NCBI GenBank assembly: GCA_904419835.1
Contig: CAJFTA010000078.1
Location: 1 to 7,331, forward strand
Source: an uncultured Pseudoflavonifractor sp.
GTDB taxonomy: Bacteria; Bacillota; Clostridia; Oscillospirales; Oscillospiraceae
DNA length: 7,331 nt
Reading direction: 5' to 3'
The notes under the pieces are model-generated. The model worked only from the letters and a program-made list of their open reading frames with translations. It had not been told where the DNA came from and did no database searches. The position numbers and the translations under genes were made by a program. Below are positions 1 to 5,199 of the stretch, piece after piece. Numbering within the stretch: the stretch's first letter is position 1; the number at the start of each line of letters is the position of its first letter.

Positions 1-6
1 TTATTC

Positions 7-23
7 GTGCGGCACAGCCGCAC
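7..23. repeat. Perfect GC hairpin at the left edge
   Basis: GTGCGGC (7-13) and GCCGCAC (17-23) are perfect inverted repeats around the triloop ACA. No T-tract follows on either side, so it is not a convincing terminator. It directly abuts the next hairpin and may be the left part of a larger structured intergenic region. The reading frame from base 1 stops at 31-33, and no upstream gene end can be identified from ten codons. Confidence 0.6.
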
Positions 24-65
24 AATTCCATAAAAACGGCTCAAAGGAGCCGCTTTTGTGGAATT
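24..65 (+). terminator. Probable intrinsic terminator of the gene left of the window
   Basis: Bases 24-42 pair with 47-65 around the loop AAAG: AATTCCA pairs with TGGAATT, AAAA with TTTT, and CGGCTC with GAGCCG. There is one A-C mismatch and one G-U pair in 19 positions. The core (A-run, GC stem, short loop, CTTTTG) has the form of a bidirectional terminator, although the T-run is only four long and lies inside the extended stem. It most likely ends transcription entering from the left. The upstream gene is not visible. Confidence 0.55.
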
Positions 66-78
66 CAGCCATTGCTGC

Positions 79-227
79 AATGCGTATTTCCACTGGCGCG
101 TTTCAATGCGCCAGTGGAAGGTGCAAGGTTTTTGGACGAAATTGTCCAAAAACCTTGCACTTGAACAAAGCCATTTGGCCTTGAAAGCCTTGGGCTTCAA
201 GGCTTGTGGCTTTGTTCAATACGCATT
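79..227. repeat. Cloverleaf-like palindromic element of three hairpins closed by an outer stem
   Basis: The outer stem pairs AATGCGTATT (79-88) with AATACGCATT (218-227), 10 bp perfect. Inside it are three hairpins set almost end to end. Hairpin A pairs 88-99 with 108-119, 12 bp perfect. Hairpin B pairs 121-137 with 144-160, 17 bp perfect with a 6-base loop. Hairpin C pairs 161-173 with 207-219, 13 bp perfect, and continues after a small internal loop as 178-189 with 193-203, 11 bp with one bulged A. Nearly every base of the 149 is paired. It is not a tRNA: the stems are far too long and there is no anticodon or T-loop pattern. It has no coding gene and no 3' T-tract. It could be a non-autonomous palindromic mobile repeat or a structured RNA. 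The pairing is directly visible; the nature is not known. Confidence 0.8.
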
Positions 228-232
228 ATAAT
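204..232 (+). promoter_or_regulatory. Candidate sigma-A promoter for mrnC-rqcH
   Basis: A perfect -10 hexamer TATAAT (227-232) lies 17 bases downstream of TTGTGG (204-209), which matches the -35 consensus only in its TTG. A start near base 239 would give a leader of about 65 bases before mrnC. The -35 lies inside hairpin C and the -10 overlaps the last base of the outer stem, so the palindromic element appears to supply the promoter. Confidence 0.55.
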
Positions 233-250
233 AGTGCCTGTTGAACCGTC

Positions 251-276
251 CGCCGGGCGGCGCCTGCCGCCCGGCG
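251..276 (+). promoter_or_regulatory. GC-rich hairpin in the mrnC leader
   Basis: CGCCGGGCGGC (251-261) and GCCGCCCGGCG (266-276) form a perfect 11-bp stem around the loop GCCT. No T-run follows, so it is not an intrinsic terminator. It ends 15 bases before the GAGGT ribosome site (292-296) of mrnC and leaves that site free. It could stabilise the 5' end of the mRNA or be a target for a double-strand-specific RNase; both are inference. Confidence 0.6.
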
Positions 277-304
277 CAGACACAAGAGACTGAGGTAGAA
301 TACC

Positions 305-703
305 ATGGATTATTTTCATCTGAACGCCGCGCCCGACGACATCCGGGCCATCAGCACCCTGGGCCTGGCCCATCTGGGGGACGGCGTGTTTGAGCTGATG
401 GTGCGCTCCTGGCTGTGCCTCCACGGAAAGGCCACCAACAAGGGTCTCCACAAGGCCACGGTGAAGTATGTGGCCGCCCCCGCCCAGGCCGCTGCGGCGG
501 AGAAGATCATCCCTCTGCTCACCGAGGAGGAGGGGGACGTGTTCCGCCGGGGGCGCAATACCAGCCCCCACTCGGTGCCCAAGGCGGCCAGCCGGGCGGA
601 CTACCAGACCGCTACCGCACTGGAGGCCCTGTTCGGCTGGCTCTATCTCCAAGGACGGACCGAGCGGATCAACCAGCTCTTTGAGCTGATGATGGAGGAG
701 TAA
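305..703 (+). CDS. mrnC: Mini-ribonuclease III (MrnC)
   Basis: Mini-RNase III is an RNase III-type endonuclease without the double-stranded RNA-binding domain. In Bacillus subtilis it matures the ends of 23S rRNA precursor, acting as a cytoplasmic dimer. The 132-residue protein has the usual length and the RNase III fold throughout. The first metal-binding motif is LAHLGDGVFE (residues 21-30, Asp26 and Glu30). The basic stretch RRGRN..S...PK lies at 81-93, and the second acidic motif ALEALFGWLYL at 105-115 holds Glu107. Asp26 and Glu107 are the expected catalytic acids. The ATG is preceded by GAGGT with 8-base spacing. The stop is four bases before the rqcH start, and the GGAGGAG ribosome site of rqcH lies in the last codons of mrnC, so the two are co-transcribed and probably translationally coupled. 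Confidence 0.95.
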   Translation: MDYFHLNAAPDDIRAISTLGLAHLGDGVFELMVRSWLCLHGKATNKGLHKATVKYVAAPAQAAAAEKIIPLLTEEEGDVFRRGRNTSPHSVPKAASRADYQTATALEALFGWLYLQGRTERINQLFELMMEE

Positions 704-707
704 GCCC

Positions 708-2474
708 ATGCCCTTGGACGCGATTTGCCTCTCCGCCGTGGCGGAGGAGCTGAAGGCCGCCGTGCTGGGCGGCAAGATTGACAAGATTTATCAGCCCGTC
801 CGGGACGAGATTGTGATGGCGGTGCGGGGGAGCCGGGAGAACGTGAAGCTGCTCCTCTCGGCCAGCCCCAACCACCCCCGGGTGCAGCTGACCCGCATCA
901 CCCGGGAAAACCCGGATACGCCCCCCATGTTCTGTATGCTTCTGCGCAAACACCTGACCGGCGCCCGGATTCTGGACATCATCCAGCCCCCGGTGGAGCG
1001 GCTGGTGGAGTTTAAGCTGGAGTGCCTGGACGAGTTGGGGGACCGGGTGGAGCGCCGCCTGGTGCTGGAGCTGATGGGCCGCTCGGCCAACCTGATTCTC
1101 CTGGACAGCGAGGGGCGCATCACCGACTGCGTCCGCCGGGTGGAGGGGGACTTGGCCGCCGGCAAGCGGCAGCTGCTGCCCGGGCTGTTCTACCACCCGC
1201 CCGTGCCCCAGGACAAGCGCAATCCCCTGACCCTGGAGGAGGGGGAGCTGGAGAGCCTGATGGCCGCCGCAACTGAAGAGGGGGCAGTGGACAGGTGGCT
1301 GCTGGACACCTTTAACGGCCTGTCCCCCCTCATCTGCCGGGAGCTGGCCTTCCAGGCCGCCGGGGACTCCGCCGTCCGCTTCTGCCAGCTGGGGGAGAAG
1401 GGACGCGCCCGCCTGCTGGAGCGGATGAACGCCTTTGTGAACGCCGTAAAGGAGAAAGACTTTGCGCCCTATATGATTCTCAGGGAGGGCAAGCCCACCG
1501 ACTACTCCTTCCTGCCCATCCTTCAGTACGGCATGACTGTGGAGCTGCGGCGGATGGAGTCCTTTGGACAGATGCTGGACAAGTTCTATGCCGACCGGGA
1601 AAATGCCGAGCGGGTGAAGCAGAAGGGCCAGGACCTGGTGAAGTCGGTGACCAGCGCCCGGGACCGCACAGCCCGCAAGCTGAACAACCAGCGCCGGGAG
1701 CTGGAGGCCACCCGGGACCGGGAGCGGCTGAGGGAGTGGGGCGACATCATCACCTCCAACCTCCACGCCATGGAGAAGGGCATGAGCCTGCTGCGGGCGG
1801 TCAACTTCTACGACCCGGAGTGCCGGGAGGCGGAGATTCCCCTGGACCCGCTGCTGACGCCCCAGCAGAACGCGGCCAGGTATTATAAGGAGTACAACAA
1901 GGCCAAGACCGCCGAGCGGGTGCTCACCGAGCAGATTGCCCGGGGCGAGGGGGAGCTGGAGTACCTCAACAGCGTGCTGGAGAATATCACCCTGGCCGAG
2001 GGCGAGCGGGACCTCCAGGAGATCCGCCAGGAGCTCACCGACACCGGCTACCTCCGCCGCCAGAACAAGGCCGCCAAGCGGGAAAAGCGCTTGACGGGCA
2101 GACCCATGGAGTTCCGCTCCTCCACGGGGATGCGGATTTCCGTGGGCAAGAACAACGCCCAGAACGACCAGCTCACCACCAAGATGGCCTATAAGAGCGA
2201 CATCTGGCTCCACACCCAGAAGATTCATGGCTCCCACGTCATCCTCTGGGCCGAGGGCGGGCCGGTGGACGCCCAGAGCCTCACCGAGGCGGCCATGCTG
2301 GCGGCCTGGTTCTCCCAGGGCCGGGACGGCAAGAAGGTGCCCGTGGACTACACGCCGGTGAAGTACGTGAAGAAGCCCGCCGGGGCCCGGCCGGGCATGG
2401 TGGTGTACACCACCTACCAGACGGCCTACGTGGACCCGGACGAAAATCTGGCAGAGAAACTGAGAGTCAAATAA
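708..2474 (+). CDS. rqcH: Ribosome-rescue factor RqcH (NFACT family; often annotated fibronectin-binding protein A)
   Basis: RqcH, the bacterial homologue of eukaryotic Rqc2/NEMF, binds stalled 50S subunits carrying peptidyl-tRNA and recruits alanyl-tRNA to add C-terminal poly-alanine tails that mark the peptide for degradation. The 588 residues show the NFACT-N domain (about 1-260) with PPMFCMLLRKHLTGARI (72-88) and ELMGRSANLILLD (121-133), then a helical coiled-coil section (about 280-450), and the NFACT-R domain at the C-terminus. The last carries VGKNNAQND (479-487), DIWLH...HGSHVI (498-512) and KKVPVDYT...KKP.GA.PG (542-563). Numbering against the Bacillus protein puts Glu97-Arg98 at the functional Asp-Arg pair, a conservative Asp-to-Glu change. 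The ATG has GGAGGAG at 7-base spacing. The old adhesin name reflects one early report and is not supported by anything here. Confidence 0.95.
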   Translation: MPLDAICLSAVAEELKAAVLGGKIDKIYQPVRDEIVMAVRGSRENVKLLLSASPNHPRVQLTRITRENPDTPPMFCMLLRKHLTGARILDIIQPPVERLVEFKLECLDELGDRVERRLVLELMGRSANLILLDSEGRITDCVRRVEGDLAAGKRQLLPGLFYHPPVPQDKRNPLTLEEGELESLMAAATEEGAVDRWLLDTFNGLSPLICRELAFQAAGDSAVRFCQLGEKGRARLLERMNAFVNAVKEKDFAPYMILREGKPTDYSFLPILQYGMTVELRRMESFGQMLDKFYADRENAERVKQKGQDLVKSVTSARDRTARKLNNQRRELEATRDRERLREWGDIITSNLHAMEKGMSLLRAVNFYDPECREAEIPLDPLLTPQQNAARYYKEYNKAKTAERVLTEQIARGEGELEYLNSVLENITLAEGERDLQEIRQELTDTGYLRRQNKAAKREKRLTGRPMEFRSSTGMRISVGKNNAQNDQLTTKMAYKSDIWLHTQKIHGSHVILWAEGGPVDAQSLTEAAMLAAWFSQGRDGKKVPVDYTPVKYVKKPAGARPGMVVYTTYQTAYVDPDENLAEKLRVK

Positions 2475-2503
2475 AACAGACCACCGCAAAGGGGGAAACA
2501 GCC

Positions 2504-3208
2504 ATGGAGCGCTATAATATTCTCGTGGTGGAGGACGACCAGGACATCAACCGGCTCCTCTGCAAGATCCTGGAGGGCGGCGGGTACTGCTGCCGTCCCG
2601 CCTTTTCCGGCAGTGAGGCCATGCTCTGGGCCGGGCAGTACGACTACGATCTGATTCTGCTGGACCTGATGCTGCCCGGGCTCACCGGCGAGGAGTTCAT
2701 CGCCGAGCTGCGCAAGAGCAGAACCATGCCCATCATTGTCCTGTCGGCCAAGGCGGGGCTGGAGAGCCGGGTGAACGTGCTCAAGCTGGGCGCGGACGAC
2801 TTCATCCCCAAGCCCTTTGACAACGCCGAGGTGCTGGCCCGGGTGGAGGCGCAGCTGCGGCGGTACCGGCAGTTCTCCTCGCCCGCGGGCGGGGAGAAAA
2901 ACGTGCTCACCTGGGGGGACCTGACCCTGGACAAGGAGAGCGTCACCGTCACGGCGGCGGGGAAGGAGGTGGCGGTCACCGCCCGGGAGTTTGAGATCCT
3001 CTCCCTGCTGATGTCCTACCCCAGGAAGGTCTTTACCCGGGAGCAGCTCTACGAGCAGGTGTGGGGCGGGGAGTACTTCGGCGACGACAACACCGTCAAC
3101 GTCCACATCTCCAATCTCCGCTCCAAGCTGGCCAAGGCCTCCCCCGCCGAGTACATCAAGACGGTGTGGGGCATTGGCTTTAAGATGAACGAAGAAGCGC
3201 AGACGTAG
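2504..3208 (+). CDS. OmpR/PhoB-family response regulator
   Basis: This is a DNA-binding response regulator of 234 residues, the normal length. The receiver domain (about 4-118) has the acidic pair Asp11-Asp12, phosphoacceptor Asp54 in LILLDLMLPG, Ser81 in VLSAK and Lys103 in PKPF. The switch aromatic position is Phe100. A winged-helix domain occupies about 136-230 with TAREFEILSLL and the HISNLRSKL recognition region. The ATG is preceded by AAAGGGGG at 8-base spacing. It starts 29 bases after rqcH with no terminator between, so it may be read from the mrnC promoter. Its likely partner is the histidine kinase at 6049-6966, beyond the ABC genes. The last three codons and the stop (Ala-Gln-Thr-TAG, 3197-3208) coincide with the end of a GC-rich palindromic element, suggesting that the original C-terminus was replaced. 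The target promoter is probably the one ahead of the ABC operon. Confidence 0.93.
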   Translation: MERYNILVVEDDQDINRLLCKILEGGGYCCRPAFSGSEAMLWAGQYDYDLILLDLMLPGLTGEEFIAELRKSRTMPIIVLSAKAGLESRVNVLKLGADDFIPKPFDNAEVLARVEAQLRRYRQFSSPAGGEKNVLTWGDLTLDKESVTVTAAGKEVAVTAREFEILSLLMSYPRKVFTREQLYEQVWGGEYFGDDNTVNVHISNLRSKLAKASPAEYIKTVWGIGFKMNEEAQT

Positions 3209-3326
3209 GCCCCCAGCCGAGCCTGGACTGGAGCGACGGCCAAAGCCCAGGAGCCGCCCGGAGGGCGGAGCCGGGTTTGGCCGGAGTCGCAGGGAAGGGG
3301 AGGCGTGCGGGGGCCCAACGTCTGCG
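3198..3326. repeat. GC-rich palindromic element with terminal inverted repeats (MITE- or REP-like)
   Basis: The left end CGCAGACGTAGGCCCCC (3198-3214) and the right end GGGGGCCCAACGTCTGCG (3309-3326) are inverted repeats that differ by one substitution and one extra base. Between them further nested arms pair: GCGAC (3233-3237) with GTCGC (3286-3290), GGCCAAA (3238-3244) with TTTGGCC (3276-3282), and CCGCCC (3254-3259) with GGGCGG (3263-3268) around GGA. The 129 bases can thus fold into one long imperfect hairpin. It has no gene. Its left end provides the last codons and stop of the response regulator. A partial second copy follows. No target-site duplication could be identified by eye. Confidence 0.7.
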
Positions 3327-3336
3327 TGACAGGGAA

Positions 3337-3387
3337 CGCAGATGTAGGCCCCCAGCCGAGCCTGGACGGCCGCGGCGGTCAAAGCCC
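3337..3387. repeat. Truncated second copy of the palindromic element
   Basis: Bases 3337-3387 match 3198-3248 without gaps at 45 of 51 positions, an exact offset of 139. Only the left half is present; after 3387 the sequence turns AT-rich and unrelated. Because the right arm of the first copy (3309-3326) faces this second left arm (3337-3353) across ten bases, it can pair with either left arm, giving two exclusive hairpins. One example of the short alternative is TCTGCGT (3321-3327) with ACGCAGA (3336-3342). Confidence 0.75.
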
Positions 3388-3399
3388 GCCCGTTTGGAA

Positions 3400-3464
3400 T
3401 TTATCCTTTCTTTATGTTTGCTTAAAGGCGAATTGTTGACTTGCCGTTATACTGGCATCACAAT
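3400..3464 (+). promoter_or_regulatory. Candidate promoter and response-regulator site for the ABC-kinase operon
   Basis: An AT-rich island interrupts GC-rich sequence. TTTATCCTTTC (3400-3410) and TTTATGTTTGC (3411-3421) form an 11-bp-spaced direct repeat matching at 8 of 11 positions, the spacing typical of OmpR/PhoB-family binding sites. Downstream TTGACT (3436-3441) is a good -35, and CACAAT (3459-3464), 17 bases further, is a moderate -10. A start near 3471 would place the repeat at about -71 to -50, suitable for activation. TATACT (3448-3453), flanked by TGCC and GGCA, is an alternative -10 but lacks a -35 at proper distance. The regulator identity is inference from the neighbouring gene. 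Confidence 0.5.
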
Positions 3465-3467
3465 CCA

Positions 3468-3490
3468 GGAGGACGGACGGCCGCTCCTCC
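3468..3490 (+). promoter_or_regulatory. Leader hairpin that hides an AGGAGG motif
   Basis: GGAGGA (3468-3473) pairs with TCCTCC (3485-3490), and CGG (3474-3476) with CCG (3481-3483), around a four-base loop with a single bulged C. The left arm holds most of a perfect AGGAGG (3467-3472). The ribosome site actually placed near the ABC start is AGAGAGG (3495-3501), 12 bases before the ATG, which is longer than usual. The hairpin might bring sites closer or modulate translation. Confidence 0.4.
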
Positions 3491-3513
3491 ATGAAAGAGA
3501 GGTTGATGCCGCA

Positions 3514-4437
3514 ATGGCAGAGAGCGTTCTGGTTACCCGGAACCTGACCAAGAAATACGGCCAGGCCACCGTGGTGAACAGTGTAAACCTGAACATTGAA
3601 AAGGGGCAGATATACGGCCTGGTGGGCCGCAACGGCGCGGGCAAGACCACCATCATCCGCATGATCACCGCCCAGACCGCGCCCACGGAGGGAGAGCTCG
3701 CCCTCTTCGGCGCCACCGAGCCGGGGGCGCTGGGCAAAATGCGCGCCCGTACCGGCGCCATGGTGGAGACCCCCAGCTTCTACCCCTACCTGACCGCAAA
3801 GGAGAACCTGGAGTACTACCGCATTCAGCGGGGCATCCCCGGCAAGGGCTGTGTGGACGAAGTGCTCAGGCTGGTGGACCTGAAGAAGGCGGGCGGGAAA
3901 AAGTTCAAGACCTTCTCCCTGGGCATGAAGCAGCGGCTGGGCCTGGCCCTGGCCCTGATGGACCGGCCCGACTTCCTGCTGCTGGACGAGCCCATCAACG
4001 GCCTGGACCCGGAGGGTATTGTGGAGCTGCGCAACCTGCTGCTGGACCTGAACCGGGAGCGGGAGACCACCATCCTCATCTCCAGCCATATCCTCTCCGA
4101 GCTGGAGAACCTGGCCACCCACTACGGCTTTATTGACAATGGCCGCATGCTGGAGCAGATTTCCGCCAAGGCCCTGAAGGAGAAGTGCCGGGCCTGCCTG
4201 GAGCTGGCGGTGGACAGCGCCCCCGCGGCGGCCCGCGCCCTGGAGCAGGGCATGGGCGCCCGGGACTACGAGGTCCTGCCCGACAACATCATCCGCCTGT
4301 ACTGCCACCTGGACGAGCCCGCCCGGGTGACCCAGCTGCTGGTGGAAAACGGCGTGGCCCTCCGCTCCATCGAGCAGAAGGGCGCCAACCTGGAGGACTA
4401 CTTCCTGTCCCTGATTGGAGGTGTCCGTCATGGTTAA
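3514..4437 (+). CDS. ABC transporter ATP-binding subunit, BcrA/LanF/CprA type
   Basis: This 307-residue ATPase would drive export or membrane clearance of a substrate through the two membrane proteins encoded next. Walker A is GRNGAGKTT (38-46). The Q-loop glutamine is replaced by Glu85 in AMVETPSFYPYL, the E-loop seen in lantibiotic-immunity ATPases such as NukF. The signature is FSLGMKQR (134-141), Walker B FLLLDE (154-159), D-loop NGLDP (162-166) and the switch His192 in ISSH. An accessory C-terminal domain follows from about 225. The start at 3514 gives the family's usual short N-terminus; the frame stays open to 3277, but the extra 79 codons translate the palindromic repeats and promoter. 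The family exports peptide antibiotics such as bacitracin, nisin-like lantibiotics or other cationic peptides. The actual substrate cannot be read from the sequence. Confidence 0.92.
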   Translation: MAESVLVTRNLTKKYGQATVVNSVNLNIEKGQIYGLVGRNGAGKTTIIRMITAQTAPTEGELALFGATEPGALGKMRARTGAMVETPSFYPYLTAKENLEYYRIQRGIPGKGCVDEVLRLVDLKKAGGKKFKTFSLGMKQRLGLALALMDRPDFLLLDEPINGLDPEGIVELRNLLLDLNRERETTILISSHILSELENLATHYGFIDNGRMLEQISAKALKEKCRACLELAVDSAPAAARALEQGMGARDYEVLPDNIIRLYCHLDEPARVTQLLVENGVALRSIEQKGANLEDYFLSLIGGVRHG

Positions 4438-5182
4438 CTACATGCGCGCGGAACTCTACAAGGTGCTTCACCGGAAGTATACCTACGGCTTCCTGCTGGT
4501 CATCCTCCTGTGCGAGGCCCTGTTGGTGGCGGGCTGGGTGTTCACCAACGTCAACGGCAACGACGTGGGCTTTGAGAGCGGCGCGGGCATGCTCCCCCTG
4601 ATGCTGGCCGTGGGCCTCTACTGCACGCTGCTCACCGGAGATATCGCATTCTCTGATCAGTATAAGTTCAACACCCTGAAGAACGAGGTGTCCTACGGCC
4701 TGCCCAGGGTTCGGATCTATCTGGGCAAGCTGCTGACCGCCTGCGTCACCGCCCTGGTGCTGTGCGCCATTATCCTGGCGGCGTACCTGGGCATGTGCTG
4801 GGTGGCCCTGCCCCACGGCGCCGCCGTGGCGGAGACCATGAGCGCGGTGGGCTACTGCATCCTCGTGGCGCTGCCCGTGTGGTTCGGCGCCCAGGCCCTG
4901 GTGCTGCTGTTCTACTTCCAGTTCCGGAGCAGCACGGTGGCCTCCTTCCTCTTTGTGGGTATCCTGGTGGCGCTGCCGGAGATTGTCAAGCTGCTGACCG
5001 CCATGGTAAGCCCCCTGTTCCAGTATGTATACATGGCCCTGCTGACCACGCCGCTGGAGCTGGCCCCCAACAGTCCCTGGGACATGGGCCTGCTGGGCAT
5101 GTCCTGGGCGGTGGGCGCCGGCTGGTTTGTCGCCGCCACAGTGGCTGGAATCATCCTGTTCCGGAAGCGGGAAATTAGCTGA
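4430..5182 (+). CDS. ABC-2 type membrane permease, first subunit
   Basis: A 250-residue, very hydrophobic protein with about six membrane segments (roughly 18-38, 53-73, 103-123, 138-162, 168-190 and 224-245). The cytoplasmic motif LKNEVSYGLPRVRIYLGKL (83-101) after the second segment is typical of ABC-2 permeases in peptide-antibiotic exporters (BcrB, LanE/G, CprB/C types). The chosen ATG at 4430 has GGAGG (4417-4421) at 8-base spacing and overlaps the end of the ATPase gene by 8 bases, indicating translational coupling. A TTG five codons upstream lies over the ribosome site and is less likely. It should form a heterodimeric channel with the next subunit and be powered by the preceding ATPase. 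Confidence 0.9.
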   Translation: MVNYMRAELYKVLHRKYTYGFLLVILLCEALLVAGWVFTNVNGNDVGFESGAGMLPLMLAVGLYCTLLTGDIAFSDQYKFNTLKNEVSYGLPRVRIYLGKLLTACVTALVLCAIILAAYLGMCWVALPHGAAVAETMSAVGYCILVALPVWFGAQALVLLFYFQFRSSTVASFLFVGILVALPEIVKLLTAMVSPLFQYVYMALLTTPLELAPNSPWDMGLLGMSWAVGAGWFVAATVAGIILFRKREIS

Positions 5183-5199
5183 CGAAAGGGGGCGGCCCT

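Noticed and set aside
1..33. Tail of an upstream coding gene ending at the TAA at 31-33
   Set aside because: Only ten codons are visible, they lie over a perfect hairpin, and their translation cannot be matched to any family.
79..227. tRNA or tRNA-like gene because of the cloverleaf shape
   Set aside because: Stem lengths of 12-24 bp, lack of anticodon arm, T-loop and acceptor CCA features, and a length of 149 bases do not fit a tRNA.
197..784. A - strand open frame across the mrnC region and part of the cloverleaf
   Set aside because: It is antisense to mrnC, whose catalytic motifs are clear, and its end translates palindromic repeat sequence.
2448..2476. Possible promoter for the response regulator at the end of rqcH
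   Set aside because: CTGGCA with ATAAAA at 17 bases matches the -10 consensus too poorly to be supported.
669..2489. A 606-codon open frame on the - strand opposite rqcH
   Set aside because: It mirrors a well-supported NFACT protein. Its translation is rich in Leu, Gly, His and Gln without recognisable domains, as expected for an antisense frame in GC-rich DNA.
3277..3513. Upstream extension of the ABC ATPase by 79 codons
   Set aside because: The added residues are Arg-, Gly- and Pro-rich translations of the repeat elements and promoter. The ATG at 3514 gives the family's usual start.
3491..3547. An 18-residue open frame overlapping the ABC start, as a possible leader peptide
   Set aside because: The nearest AGGAGG is 18 bases upstream and paired in a hairpin, and the peptide has no feature of a known leader.
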